A stretch of 61,316 bases of DNA from Granulosicoccus sp. (GTDB lineage Bacteria > Pseudomonadota > Gammaproteobacteria > Granulosicoccales > Granulosicoccaceae): positions 1-61,316 of the forward strand of contig JALZVU010000124.1 of NCBI GenBank assembly GCA_023301795.1, in the 5' to 3' direction. The translations under genes were made by a program, and so were the position numbers. Shown piece after piece: positions 15,204 through 23,574 of this stretch; positions within the stretch are counted from its first letter, which is position 1; each line of letters starts with the position of its first letter. Under the pieces are notes generated by a model, which saw nothing but the letters and a program-made list of their open reading frames with translations, was not told the origin of the DNA and ran no database searches.

Positions 15204-16235
15204 TTGACAACACTTAAGCCTATCTTTAAGACAGCAACGCTCAGTGCGGCTGGATTGGCACTGGCCATGGTTGCAGGTAACGCCAGCGCCGAAGAGACAA
15301 AACTCCGTATTCAAACGCATTTCTCTACAGAGACGCTGTCTGGCCAATTGGCTCAAGAATTCGTCGATGACGTCCAAGAGATGTCCAACGGTGAAATTCA
15401 GATTGAAATGTTTTTCTCAAGTGCTGTTGTCAAATCCACTGAGACATTTGATGCCGCAGCTACTGGCATCCTTGATTGCGATATGACAGGTGGGGCATAC
15501 CAGACAGGCAAGAACCCTGCGTTCCAGTTCACTGGTGATCTGTTAGGTGGTTACTCTAATCCTTATCAGCAGCTTTCCTGGTTGCTGCACGCTGATGGAT
15601 ACACACAAATCAACAACCTGTACAACCAGCACGATATGGAATTTGTCGGTTGGTGGATACCGGGTCCTGAGTCGCTAGCTTCAACCAAGCCTATCCGAAA
15701 CACAGAAGATTTCAAAAACTGGAAGTTTCGTTCGCCTCCAGGCATGGAGACAATGGTGTTCAAGAACCTTGGCGCATCGCCCATCGTCATGGACTTCAAC
15801 GAAATCTTTACAGCTCTGGAATCCGGAATCATCGACGGTGCTGATGCTGCCAACCTGACCAACAACGTTGGACTGGGTTTGTATGATATTGCTGAGCACA
15901 CCAACTATCCTGGTTTCCACTCCATGCCGGCTGATCATCTTGCTTGCCGCAAGGAGCTATGGGACGAGATGCCAGCTCATCACAGAAAAATCATGACGGT
16001 TGCCATGCAAGCGCTGGCTCTACGTAACGCTACAATCAACGAAGTCAAGAATGCTCAGACTGCGAAAGATCTTCGTGCGAAAGGCGTAACTTTGTATGAA
16101 TGGGAGCCTGCTGAGCTAGCCAAGTACCGTGATGCGGTACAAAAAGGCTGGACTGAGTACGCTACTACGCCGGAATCAAAAGCACTGCTTGAAAGCCACG
16201 TAGCGTTCCTGCAACAGATGGGCGCGATGAAGTAG
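15204..16235 (+). CDS. TRAP transporter substrate-binding protein, DctP/TakP-like
   Basis: The 343 residues begin with a signal peptide cleaved after NASA (about 29). Family features are the conserved Arg in the segment FKNWKFRSPPGMETMVFKNL, which binds the substrate carboxylate, and ALESGIIDGADAAN. QFTGDLLGGYSNPYQQLSW and NYPGFHSMPADHL are close to what I recall of TakP, a 2-keto-acid binder. It delivers an organic acid to the DctQM permease encoded just downstream. AGGAG at 15192-15196 lies seven bases before TTG 15204, so this start is preferred over ATG 15177 or 15189. A strong terminator follows, so binding protein is likely made in excess over permease. Confidence 0.9.
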   Translation: MTTLKPIFKTATLSAAGLALAMVAGNASAEETKLRIQTHFSTETLSGQLAQEFVDDVQEMSNGEIQIEMFFSSAVVKSTETFDAAATGILDCDMTGGAYQTGKNPAFQFTGDLLGGYSNPYQQLSWLLHADGYTQINNLYNQHDMEFVGWWIPGPESLASTKPIRNTEDFKNWKFRSPPGMETMVFKNLGASPIVMDFNEIFTALESGIIDGADAANLTNNVGLGLYDIAEHTNYPGFHSMPADHLACRKELWDEMPAHHRKIMTVAMQALALRNATINEVKNAQTAKDLRAKGVTLYEWEPAELAKYRDAVQKGWTEYATTPESKALLESHVAFLQQMGAMK

Positions 16236-16269
16236 ATTTCGACAATTTAGAGGTCTAGTCTTACAGGGA

Positions 16270-16313
16270 CGGCGATGAACATAATGCTCAGGCATTGTTC
16301 ATCGCCGTTTTTG
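16270..16313 (+). terminator. Rho-independent terminator (attenuating the TRAP operon)
   Basis: A perfect 12-base-pair stem CGGCGATGAACA (16270-16281) / TGTTCATCGCCG (16296-16307) with a 14-base loop and a run of five T. It sits between the binding-protein and permease genes, a common way to lower permease expression relative to the binding protein. Confidence 0.92.
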
Positions 16314-16359
16314 TTTCTGCACCCATCCGCGTTGAATTGTATTGACCACGAGAAACGTC

Positions 16360-17208
16360 ATGAAAGATGAATCCGGCAGCCTGATGCAGTGGCTTTGGCC
16401 GATAGCCTTCGTGTTTTGCGCTGGCTGGGCAATCTGGCACATCCCCGCATTTCTACTCGATTTTATTCCACCTGAAAGTGAGAGTCTGTTTAGTCAGATC
16501 AGCGAGCTTCATCTGCGTAAGGACGTAACGCCACAAATGGCTGGGCTGTTTGGCGGGTATGCAGACCCGATCGATTGGGGTGCTCTGATTCTGATTCCAA
16601 TTATTTTTTATTTTGGTGCCAGGAATGTAAAGTGCGCGCCCATGGAGTATCAGGATTGGACATCTATTGACCGGTTTGCTTTGTTTGTAGGGCGCATCAC
16701 AATGATACTTATTGTGTCCATGACCATTGTCATGCTGTACGAGGTGCTTCTACGCTATGCGTTCGAAGCGCCTACGCTTTGGGCAAATGAGTTGACGCTA
16801 TGGATAGCAGGGTTTGTTTTTCTGTTGTCCGGGTTGTATGCGATGCAGCAACGGTGTCATATAAGAATTTTTCTGCTTTACGATATGGTGCCTCGATGGT
16901 TGCAGCACCTGTTCGATATCATCTCGGTGACGTTGATCTGGTTCTTCACCTTCTGGTTGGTGTTTGGTAGCTACAAACAGATATTTGTTAAAAAATTCTA
17001 CAACTGGGAGATGTTTGGTACCGCGTTTGATCCGCCTATTCCTGCCACGTTGCAGCCAATGATATTGATCATGGTCACTTTGATCGCTGTTCAGGCAACG
17101 CTCAACCTTTTTGCTGACTGGAACAAAGTGCCTTCAGAAAATCAATCAATGACTGATATGGATGAAGATGAAATTGCAGCGATCAAGCGCGGCGTAGGAG
17201 CTGAGTAA
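16360..17208 (+). CDS. TRAP transporter small permease DctQ with N-terminal extension
   Basis: The product of 282 residues is much longer than a usual DctQ (about 160-180). The family core is residues about 105-270, with four membrane segments and the motif RYAFEAPTLWANELTLW. The extra N-terminal 90 residues contain two more hydrophobic segments (WLWPIAFVFCAGWAIW; ALILIPIIFYFGA). Long DctQ subunits occur with TakP-like binding proteins, consistent with the gene before it. ATG 16360 is proposed; TTG 16342 is in frame. The stop TAA shares one base with the dctM start. Confidence 0.88.
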   Translation: MKDESGSLMQWLWPIAFVFCAGWAIWHIPAFLLDFIPPESESLFSQISELHLRKDVTPQMAGLFGGYADPIDWGALILIPIIFYFGARNVKCAPMEYQDWTSIDRFALFVGRITMILIVSMTIVMLYEVLLRYAFEAPTLWANELTLWIAGFVFLLSGLYAMQQRCHIRIFLLYDMVPRWLQHLFDIISVTLIWFFTFWLVFGSYKQIFVKKFYNWEMFGTAFDPPIPATLQPMILIMVTLIAVQATLNLFADWNKVPSENQSMTDMDEDEIAAIKRGVGAE

Positions 17209-18836
17209 TGGATATCGGTACAATTTCGATTGTTGTTGTTCTTGGGATGTTGCTCCTGCTGGCCATCGGTATGCCGTTGGGGCTAGCCTCGGCGGTGTTG
17301 GCCGCTGGTGTGATGATCATGAAGTTTGAGCCCACGCTGATTACCAATCCTATGTCGTTTGGTGATGGATTGTTAACCGGGCGTCCGGGAACAGGGCCGT
17401 TGTACATTCTGGCTCAGAAGATATTCGACCTGTTAACCGAATACGTTTTGATATCCGTGCCGCTGTTCATTTTTATGGCATCACTGCTCGAACGTTCGGG
17501 AATTGCCAAGACTATGTACACATCTCTGGACTTCTGGTTGAGCCGGATGCGTGGTGGTATTGCTGTTGTGACCTCGCTGATGGCTGTATTGCTGGCTGCC
17601 ATGTCAGGCATTATTGGTGGCGAGATTGTTCTTCTTGGGCTCATTGCATTGCCGCAAATGTTGAGGCTTGGATATGATCAAAACCTTGCTATCGGCACCA
17701 TTTGCGCATCAGGCTCTCTGGGTACGATGATTCCACCATCGATTGTTTTGATCATTTACGGGTTGATCACTGAGACGTCTATCAAGGCCTTGTTTACAGG
17801 TGCCTTTGTACCAGGGTTCATGCTGGCCAGTTTTATCATCATCTACATCATTGTGCGCACCAACCTTAATCCTTCGCTTGCGCCGCTGCCTGAGCCTAAA
17901 GAGGGTGATCCTGAAGGCGCAGAAAAGCGCATGATGTTTGGTGGGTTTGTAAATCTTGTGGTGGTTGTACTCACTGCGCTACTGCTACTGCGTGTGGGGA
18001 TATACACACTGACGGGGGTTAACGCAAACGTCTCTGTCGATGATGGTCCGATACTGCTGGGGATGAGTTATCACATTCCTTATTTGGTGGGTGTTCTGCT
18101 AGTGGGTGTTGCACTTTTGTTTTTGGTGTTCGGGGTAGGCCGCACGCGCATGGGATGGACGCATGGCAAGGGCCTGGTTCCACCAATTACCATTATCAGT
18201 ATTGTTCTTGGTTCTATTTATGGCGGTATCACTGGCATAACAGAAGCTGCGGGCATGGGTGCGTTGGCGGTTCTTGTGTTTGCGCTGATTCGCGGTGAGT
18301 TCTCGATGAGATTGCTGTGGGACAGTTTGATGAGAACCCTGAAATCCACGGGTACTATTATCTGGGTGACGATTGGTGCAGCAGCATTGTCGGGTGCCTA
18401 CACGTTGGCAGGTGGTCCTACGTACATTGCAGATTTGATTGTGGGTGCAGAGATGCCTACGTTCCTGGTTCTATTGACCATGATGCTTATCTTGCTGTTC
18501 ATGGGCGCGTTCATGGATTGGGTGGGCATTGTGTTGCTGATCATTCCCGTGTTTCTGCCTATTGTTAAGGCGTTGCCGATTCAGGAAATCGGTTTTCTGG
18601 GGCAGCTCGAGCCGCAGCATGTGGCAGTCTGGTTTGGTGTGTTGTTCTGCATGAATATGCAGGTTAGCTTCTTGTCGCCGCCGTTCGGTGGGGCAGCCTT
18701 CTACCTGAAATCTGTGGCGCCACCGCATATTTCATTAACGGATATTTTCCGGGGCTTTCTACCGTTTATCGGCTTGCAGTTGTTGGCGTTGAGTGTGTTG
18801 CTAATCTGGCCTTCTATTGTCACGTTGTTTTTATGA
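17208..18836 (+). CDS. TRAP transporter large permease DctM
   Basis: The 542 residues are almost entirely membrane segments. Family motifs include GRPGTGPLYILAQ, SVPLFIFMASLLERSGIA, the signature SGSLGTMIPPSIVLIIYGLI, and GAFMDWVGIVLLIIPVFLPI. DctM is the sodium-coupled transport channel that works with DctQ and the periplasmic binding protein. It overlaps dctQ by one base (TAATG). An extra loop of about 80 residues in the middle (240-320) matches the longer DctM form found with TakP-type systems. The stop overlaps the start of a gene remnant (ATGA). Confidence 0.93.
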   Translation: MDIGTISIVVVLGMLLLLAIGMPLGLASAVLAAGVMIMKFEPTLITNPMSFGDGLLTGRPGTGPLYILAQKIFDLLTEYVLISVPLFIFMASLLERSGIAKTMYTSLDFWLSRMRGGIAVVTSLMAVLLAAMSGIIGGEIVLLGLIALPQMLRLGYDQNLAIGTICASGSLGTMIPPSIVLIIYGLITETSIKALFTGAFVPGFMLASFIIIYIIVRTNLNPSLAPLPEPKEGDPEGAEKRMMFGGFVNLVVVVLTALLLLRVGIYTLTGVNANVSVDDGPILLGMSYHIPYLVGVLLVGVALLFLVFGVGRTRMGWTHGKGLVPPITIISIVLGSIYGGITGITEAAGMGALAVLVFALIRGEFSMRLLWDSLMRTLKSTGTIIWVTIGAAALSGAYTLAGGPTYIADLIVGAEMPTFLVLLTMMLILLFMGAFMDWVGIVLLIIPVFLPIVKALPIQEIGFLGQLEPQHVAVWFGVLFCMNMQVSFLSPPFGGAAFYLKSVAPPHISLTDIFRGFLPFIGLQLLALSVLLIWPSIVTLFL

Positions 18837-19042
18837 TGGCCATGCAAATTTCACTCGAGGCTGAAAGCCTCACTATCCAGTGGGCTGACGATAAAGTCAG
18901 TGTCTTTCCTTATCTTTGGTTACGCGACACTGATCCTGCCGGGTTTGACAACCGCCGTCTGTTGCATGGGCGTGAAGCTTTTGAGCCAGGTAGCGGTCAA
19001 CGGGATTGTCGACTACGAATACTATCTACCCCACGGCTCTGA
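18833..19042 (+). pseudogene. Truncated N-terminus of a gamma-butyrobetaine hydroxylase-like protein
   Basis: This 69-codon frame starts ATGATG overlapping the dctM stop. Its first 50 residues, LEAESLTIQWADDKVSVFPY followed by LWLRDTDPAG, look like the small N-terminal DUF971 domain of GBBH/TauD-type dioxygenases (pattern W.DG..S.F...WLRDN). The similarity fades after LLHGREAFEPG and the frame soon stops. The whole C-terminal Fe(II)/2-oxoglutarate oxygenase domain is missing, and the 3' part overlaps the end of a minus-strand gene. It was probably a real operon member broken by rearrangement at about 18980-19030. A short free-standing DUF971 protein is a less likely alternative, being shorter than those usually seen. 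Confidence 0.55.
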
Positions 19043-20183
19043 TAAGTCGCGAGAGGCATTGGATAATCGGATTTTTCCAGATATCCAACGCTGTGGTGGT
19101 ATGAACTTGTTTGGCGTACGTGCGCTTGTATTCGTAGTCACCCATTAATAGATCAAGCCGCGTTGCGCCGTCCTCGATGCCTTGATCTATGGTTTGCGAC
19201 ATCAGTATGTGGCCAGGGCTTAGATGCTGATAGTCAGGGTCAAAGCCTGTCTGGAAAAAATAGAGAACACCTTTGCTCAGGAAGGCGTATTCAATCCCGA
19301 TGACTTGATCATCAAGCTTTAGTGTCAGCAAGCGTAGCTCGTTTTTTGCAAGTGCTTGCTTCATCAGCGCAAGGTGGAAGTCGCAATATCGTGTGGTCTT
19401 GAAACTATCTGACTCTTCGCCTTTGCTCTCTTGCCTTTTTTTGTGTAGCCGCAGCAGGTGTGCAAAGGCATCGTCTACATCTGAGGGACTTTCACACAAT
19501 GAGTATTGCACGTGTCCCGTATTGTGCAGTTGTTGTCTGCGGCGCCTACGCTGTTTGCGAGCATTTTTGCTGAGTTTTCGTTCGAATGCCTCGATGGAGT
19601 CTGGCAATGAGTCCACCAAACGCTGTTGTTTACGTTGAAGAGGCGTACACCATTTATTTTTAGTGGCTTCAAGGGTCAGCGCTGTGGCCAATGGTGAAGG
19701 CTCCACAATGGCGTAAAGCTGTAGGCGACGGCACTGAGTCTGGTTGAAAAGCTCATGGCATATCGTTGATAAAACCACTGTCTCGTGGTTTTGGTTAACT
19801 AGAAGCCCAAGATCATCGGGTGACGTGTCGCCACCGGTGCCAATAAATCGCAGTGTGTCCACCATGACGAGTTTCAGTGCGCGGGACTTGCAGCGGTAGA
19901 GCGGTGCTATGCCTTGCACGACATTATCGATGCGTACGACCATGATGCTTAGCTCGCCTAAGTAGCCGTAGTGCTGCCACCACAGTCGGCCCCAGTACCA
20001 GCTGTTGAACAGCCCGGCATCCTGGCTTTCGCGGTGCAGGCGTGTCCAGTCTTGTTCAAGAGTGTCCAACTGCACCTCTGTGGTGATATGTTGTACGGCT
20101 ACGTTAACAGGAGGCTCGGGTGTCATGCCCTTATTGGTAGATTGGTTTGTACAGCCATTAGGATTAGTGTTCACTGCGCTCAT
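19026..20183 (-). CDS. CelD/BioF2-type GNAT acetyltransferase
   Basis: The 385 residues have two GNAT-like halves typical of the CelD/BcsL (acetyltransferase_6) family. The first half includes DAGLFNSWYWGRLWWQHYG. The second includes ELRLLTLKLDDQVIGIEYAF, GFDPDYQHLSPGHILMSQTI, and LDLLMGDYEYKRTYA near the end. A very basic patch (KNARKQRRRRRQQL) lies at about 208-221. Relatives modify polysaccharides or cell-surface components, but the substrate is unknown. The gene ends inside the GBBH remnant and its 5' end overlaps the start of the divergent ElyC-like gene; an internal ATG at 20126 would reduce that overlap to two bases. Confidence 0.82.
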   Translation of the reverse strand: MSAVNTNPNGCTNQSTNKGMTPEPPVNVAVQHITTEVQLDTLEQDWTRLHRESQDAGLFNSWYWGRLWWQHYGYLGELSIMVVRIDNVVQGIAPLYRCKSRALKLVMVDTLRFIGTGGDTSPDDLGLLVNQNHETVVLSTICHELFNQTQCRRLQLYAIVEPSPLATALTLEATKNKWCTPLQRKQQRLVDSLPDSIEAFERKLSKNARKQRRRRRQQLHNTGHVQYSLCESPSDVDDAFAHLLRLHKKRQESKGEESDSFKTTRYCDFHLALMKQALAKNELRLLTLKLDDQVIGIEYAFLSKGVLYFFQTGFDPDYQHLSPGHILMSQTIDQGIEDGATRLDLLMGDYEYKRTYAKQVHTTTALDIWKNPIIQCLSRLIRAVG

Positions 20184-20880
20184 TATCAGTCAGTTGTGGC
20201 TGTTTTGTGTGGCAGGTGTGCCACGTTTATTAAAGCTGATTTTTGCTGGCGCCACAGCATTGCTTTGGGCCAGCAGCGCTCCATTGACAGCCAATGGCCT
20301 GGTGTATTTTCTGGAGGCACCGAACGTGCCGCTATGTGGTGCCATCGATGCGAATCAGCGCAGCACGCTGCCTGTTGTGGTATTGGGTTCTGATCTTGAC
20401 GCCTATGTGCCCTCTGACAGTCCCTACAGAGTATTGTCGCCTGAGTCGTTGTCCCGCACCTTGCACGCCGCAACTTTGGACACTGGGCGCAACCGGTTTT
20501 ACCTGATGGGTGGAGGACTGACATCGAGGAAATTGAGTGAGTATATGGCGCGAGTGCTTGTCGATCAAGGCATTGCAAGCGAGCGCATTGAACAAGAGAG
20601 AGAGAGCCTGAATACCGTTCAGAATGCTGCGCAGCTGGTCGGCCTGCCAGGCATCTCAACAGAGCTGCCTGTCATTCTGGTCACATCATCGTTACACATG
20701 AATCGCGCAGAGTCGATATTTGCAGCGCAAGGCTTTAGCATTTGTCACAGTTCATCCGGTTCGCTATATTCTCCATCTGCCGGTTGGGTTGGGCTGCTGC
20801 CCTATATCGATGCGCTAACCAAGACAACGTTTGCGTGGCGTGAGCTGCTAGCGACCATTAAATACAGGTTGACTTCGTAG
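20125..20880 (+). CDS. ElyC/SanA/YdcF family (DUF218) membrane protein
   Basis: The 251-residue product has two hydrophobic segments at the start (LLVDWFVQPLGLVFTALIIS; LLKLIFAGATALLWAS) and a DUF218 domain at about 80-250: LPVVVLGSD, then NRFYLMGGG, SLNTVQNAAQL and ILVTSSLHMNRA. ElyC and SanA affect envelope integrity and peptidoglycan precursor metabolism in E. coli; the exact reaction is not known. AGGAGG at 20109-20114 lies 10 bases before ATG 20125, which fixes this start. Transcription must begin inside the divergent GNAT gene. Confidence 0.83.
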   Translation: MPLLVDWFVQPLGLVFTALIISQLWLFCVAGVPRLLKLIFAGATALLWASSAPLTANGLVYFLEAPNVPLCGAIDANQRSTLPVVVLGSDLDAYVPSDSPYRVLSPESLSRTLHAATLDTGRNRFYLMGGGLTSRKLSEYMARVLVDQGIASERIEQERESLNTVQNAAQLVGLPGISTELPVILVTSSLHMNRAESIFAAQGFSICHSSSGSLYSPSAGWVGLLPYIDALTKTTFAWRELLATIKYRLTS

Positions 20881-20888
20881 CGTTAACC

Positions 20889-21857
20889 CTAGCCCTGCTG
20901 AGAGAACGATGCTGGTTTTGCTGCATCCAGTTTGCGGATTCCCAGTGGGCTGTCCGGGTCAATTTGCAGGTCGGTGACATAGCTTGCCGAGCGATTTCGT
21001 TTGGGAAATGGACGGATTTTGTTGGCTGCTCGATAGGTGAAACGTTTAAGTGCGGGTATGGCGCCATCTTCTGCCATGCTGCGTGATTTGAAGCCAAGGC
21101 CCCTGAGCACGTAACGATTGGCTAGCTGAACATACTGCCGCTTGTAGATTGTTGGTGTGTAATAGCTAGTGGCAAGGGATACGTTCATGTCCTGATTCAC
21201 GATGCGATGTGGGCCATTGTGCGGCCAGGATGCTACGTCCCCTGGGGACAACAGAAATTCTTCCGCTTTTTCGTCAAAGCTTGGGTCAAAGGGGAGGTTT
21301 TCGTCGATCTCGCCAGCGTATATATCCTCTAGTAAGTCTTGTGGCACCAGATTTGTGTCCATAGCAGGGTAGATCCAGACACGCTTCTGGCCACGCAGAT
21401 GCCACAGCATGTTGGGTTCTGCATCCAGATGGTAGTACACCTGGGCGCCCGGTGAGCTGATCAACAGTGTGCTGTAGTTAGCCTTTGGTTCTTGAAGGTG
21501 AGGGCAGTTTTCACCCAGATGCTCGTACATGCCATTGATCATCTGCGCATAGTCGTCGCTGAATTCTTCAACGTGTGTGATGTTTAGCCACAGACGCCCG
21601 TTTTCAACGGCGCGCCACAGTTGCTCACCCGTAGTACCTTCGGCTATGTCCACGCAGCCCCAGTCTCCAGCATTGCAAGGGTCTTCACCCATGGTGAATG
21701 CCTGGAGCCATTTGCGCGGAAAGTTGTCTAGTAAATCAATAAGTTCGGGTTTATCGAACCACGTGCGCTGATGATATTGATGTTTGCTAACCATCGGAAT
21801 CAGGCCAAAATTGTTGTACTCTTCCGATGACCAGGCGATGGGACTTTCAGTATTCAT
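20889..21857 (-). CDS. Cupin/JmjC-like domain protein (putative Fe(II)/2-oxoglutarate oxygenase)
   Basis: The 322 residues contain a cupin-like core. The metal-site pattern is YYHLDAEPNMLWHLRGQKRVW (a HxD pair) and, about 75 residues later, GDVASWPHNGPHRIVN with the distal His. This is the layout of JmjC-like cupin_8 hydroxylases. The C-terminal 80 residues are basic and lack a known domain. The substrate is unknown. It ends eight bases from the ElyC-like gene (convergent) and is divergent from the GNAT gene at 21992. Similar cupin-GNAT neighbours suggest a shared modification pathway, but that is speculative. Confidence 0.7.
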   Translation of the reverse strand: MNTESPIAWSSEEYNNFGLIPMVSKHQYHQRTWFDKPELIDLLDNFPRKWLQAFTMGEDPCNAGDWGCVDIAEGTTGEQLWRAVENGRLWLNITHVEEFSDDYAQMINGMYEHLGENCPHLQEPKANYSTLLISSPGAQVYYHLDAEPNMLWHLRGQKRVWIYPAMDTNLVPQDLLEDIYAGEIDENLPFDPSFDEKAEEFLLSPGDVASWPHNGPHRIVNQDMNVSLATSYYTPTIYKRQYVQLANRYVLRGLGFKSRSMAEDGAIPALKRFTYRAANKIRPFPKRNRSASYVTDLQIDPDSPLGIRKLDAAKPASFSQQG

Positions 21858-21991
21858 TTTATCCTGCGTAACGGTTACTTTAATGGTTTAATCGTATTAG
21901 GCACTACAAACCGCCAGTGGTTCAGCTCTTAAAACTACTAGGTGGAAGTTGTGTTTGTCATTTCACACCATGCAATCCACATTCCAGAACA

Positions 21992-22657
21992 ATGCACCCA
22001 TTATCGCTAGTTTACAAAGGTATTAACAGGTTGGGCCGTGTTGACATTACGCGCGTTCTAAAACTTGATACCCGCAAAATGAAAGCAGTGGATATCTGCT
22101 CCGAAGCACGCTGTCACTGGGTGGATGAGGCAGAGTTGACGGCTCTTCTGGAAGACAGCGATTTCAAGATTACACGTCAATTTGTTGAGGATTTTCGAAC
22201 CCTTGGATTCCGAGGCGTTGCGGCAAGCATCGACGGAAAGCTGGTTGGACTGCTTTTTTTGATGTCAGGCTCAATTTCTGGGCGTCACAACAGTGGCGGT
22301 ACACACTTCAACGGTATTGGTTTGAATTTGCCAGAAGCTGTGGAATACCTGTTTAAAGTAATCGTTAAACCTGATTTTCGCGGGCAGCGTGTCAATGGGT
22401 CTATGCTGATGTTTGCTGTGCAGCAACTCCATGAAAAAGGGGTAGATGCCATCGTCACAACAACTGACTGGACGAACATACCGTTTTTGAGCAGTGTGGA
22501 GAGGCTCGGATTCAAGCGCTGTGGGTATGCGTCAGAATTTGTATTCTTTGGCCAGCATTTTTATCAACTGCCAATGCGGCTGTCGGTGACAACGAAAACC
22601 AGCGACGAGCGAGCCGTGCAGTTTGTGCGGGAGTCATCCACGCCATCAGTTGCATAA
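21992..22657 (+). CDS. GNAT family N-acetyltransferase
   Basis: The proposed 221-residue product contains a GNAT core: GFRGVAASIDGKLVGLLFLM (strands beta-2 to beta-4), YLFKVIVKPDFRGQRVNGSM with the acetyl-CoA pyrophosphate loop RGQRVNGS, and NIPFLSSVERLGFKRCGY at the end. The substrate is unknown. ATG 21992 is preferred because the upstream GTG 21917 would add a 25-residue Cys-rich leader with no family character. The gene is convergent with the SDR gene. Confidence 0.75.
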   Translation: MHPLSLVYKGINRLGRVDITRVLKLDTRKMKAVDICSEARCHWVDEAELTALLEDSDFKITRQFVEDFRTLGFRGVAASIDGKLVGLLFLMSGSISGRHNSGGTHFNGIGLNLPEAVEYLFKVIVKPDFRGQRVNGSMLMFAVQQLHEKGVDAIVTTTDWTNIPFLSSVERLGFKRCGYASEFVFFGQHFYQLPMRLSVTTKTSDERAVQFVRESSTPSVA

Positions 22658-22699
22658 ACCGATGGCGTGTTTGGCTCTGAGTTGGAGCTTTTACTGGCT

Positions 22700-23473
22700 C
22701 TACAGGCAGGAGGACATGCCACCGTCGACGAACAACGTATGACCGTTGACAAAGCTTGATGAGGGTGACGATAGAAACACGCAAGCTCCTACCAGTTCTG
22801 GAAGTTGACCCCATCTGCCGGTAGGCGTGCGTTTTGATACCCAGGCGGTGAATTCCGGATCCGCTACCAGCGCGGCATTGAGAGGTGTATCAAAGTATCC
22901 GGGGGCGATAGCGTTTACTTGAATGCCGTATTGGGCCCAGTCGGTTGCCATGCCCTTGGTCAAGTTTGCAACCGCACCTTTAGTGGCGGTGTACGGTGCA
23001 ATGCCGGGGCGTGCCAGTGAGGTCTGAATGGATGCGATGTTAATGATCTTGCCGGCGTTTCGTTTGATCATGTGCTTGGCGACTGCTTGACCGACGTGAA
23101 ATACGGACGCCACATTGGTTTGTAATAACTTATCGAACATGGCAGGGTCGAAGTCTTCCAAGGGGGTGCGATGTTGCATGCCAGCGTTGTTAACCAGAAT
23201 ATCGATGGCACCGTGTTCGCTTTCGAATGCGTTGACCGCCGTGGCACAATCTTCGTGGCTTGTGACATCGAAGGGCAGTTGATGAACGGTGGCGCCTTCA
23301 CCTTGAAGCACCTTGGCTGCTGCACTGAGTTTTTCCTGGTCACGTCCATTGAGCACGATGGTGGCGCCGGCGTTGGCAAGTCCTTGTGCCAGCGTGTAAC
23401 CGATTCCCTGTGAGGAGCCGGTGACTAACGCCGTTTTGCCGCTTAGGCTGAAGAGTGAATTGATGTCGGACAT
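22700..23473 (-). CDS. idnO: Short-chain dehydrogenase, gluconate 5-dehydrogenase-like (IdnO)
   Basis: The 257 residues show the classical SDR pattern: cofactor loop TGSSQGIG (18-25), NNAG (95-98), catalytic Ser148, Tyr161 and Lys165, and the C-terminal GHTLFVDGG. The closest remembered relatives are IdnO and 2-deoxy-gluconate dehydrogenases, which interconvert 5-keto-gluconate and gluconate with NADPH or NADH. The divergent neighbour is an IdnD-like L-idonate 5-dehydrogenase, which makes exactly the keto-acid used by IdnO; this supports the assignment. No gluconate kinase is present locally. Confidence 0.75.
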   Translation of the reverse strand: MSDINSLFSLSGKTALVTGSSQGIGYTLAQGLANAGATIVLNGRDQEKLSAAAKVLQGEGATVHQLPFDVTSHEDCATAVNAFESEHGAIDILVNNAGMQHRTPLEDFDPAMFDKLLQTNVASVFHVGQAVAKHMIKRNAGKIINIASIQTSLARPGIAPYTATKGAVANLTKGMATDWAQYGIQVNAIAPGYFDTPLNAALVADPEFTAWVSKRTPTGRWGQLPELVGACVFLSSPSSSFVNGHTLFVDGGMSSCL

Positions 23474-23514
23474 ACGTTCTCGCTGTTGAGTGGCGTAAGA
23501 TAAGATTGTTCCAT

Positions 23515-23533
23515 CGGCATAGTATCCATGCCG
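23515..23533. promoter_or_regulatory. CGGCAT-N7-ATGCCG dyad, candidate operator of idnO/idnD
   Basis: CGGCAT (23515-23520) and ATGCCG (23528-23533) form a perfect six-base inverted repeat with a seven-base spacer. It lies near the middle of the 101-base region from which both idn-like genes are transcribed apart, so one regulator could control both. Confidence 0.5.
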
Positions 23534-23574
23534 CTCTCACCCTGCAAGTAAAGCCGCCTTAAGGATCCGAACTC

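Noticed and set aside
20186-20659. 157-codon minus-strand frame opposite the ElyC-like gene
   Set aside because: The plus-strand frame has AGGAGG and DUF218 motifs; the antisense product is Cys/His/Arg-rich without known features.
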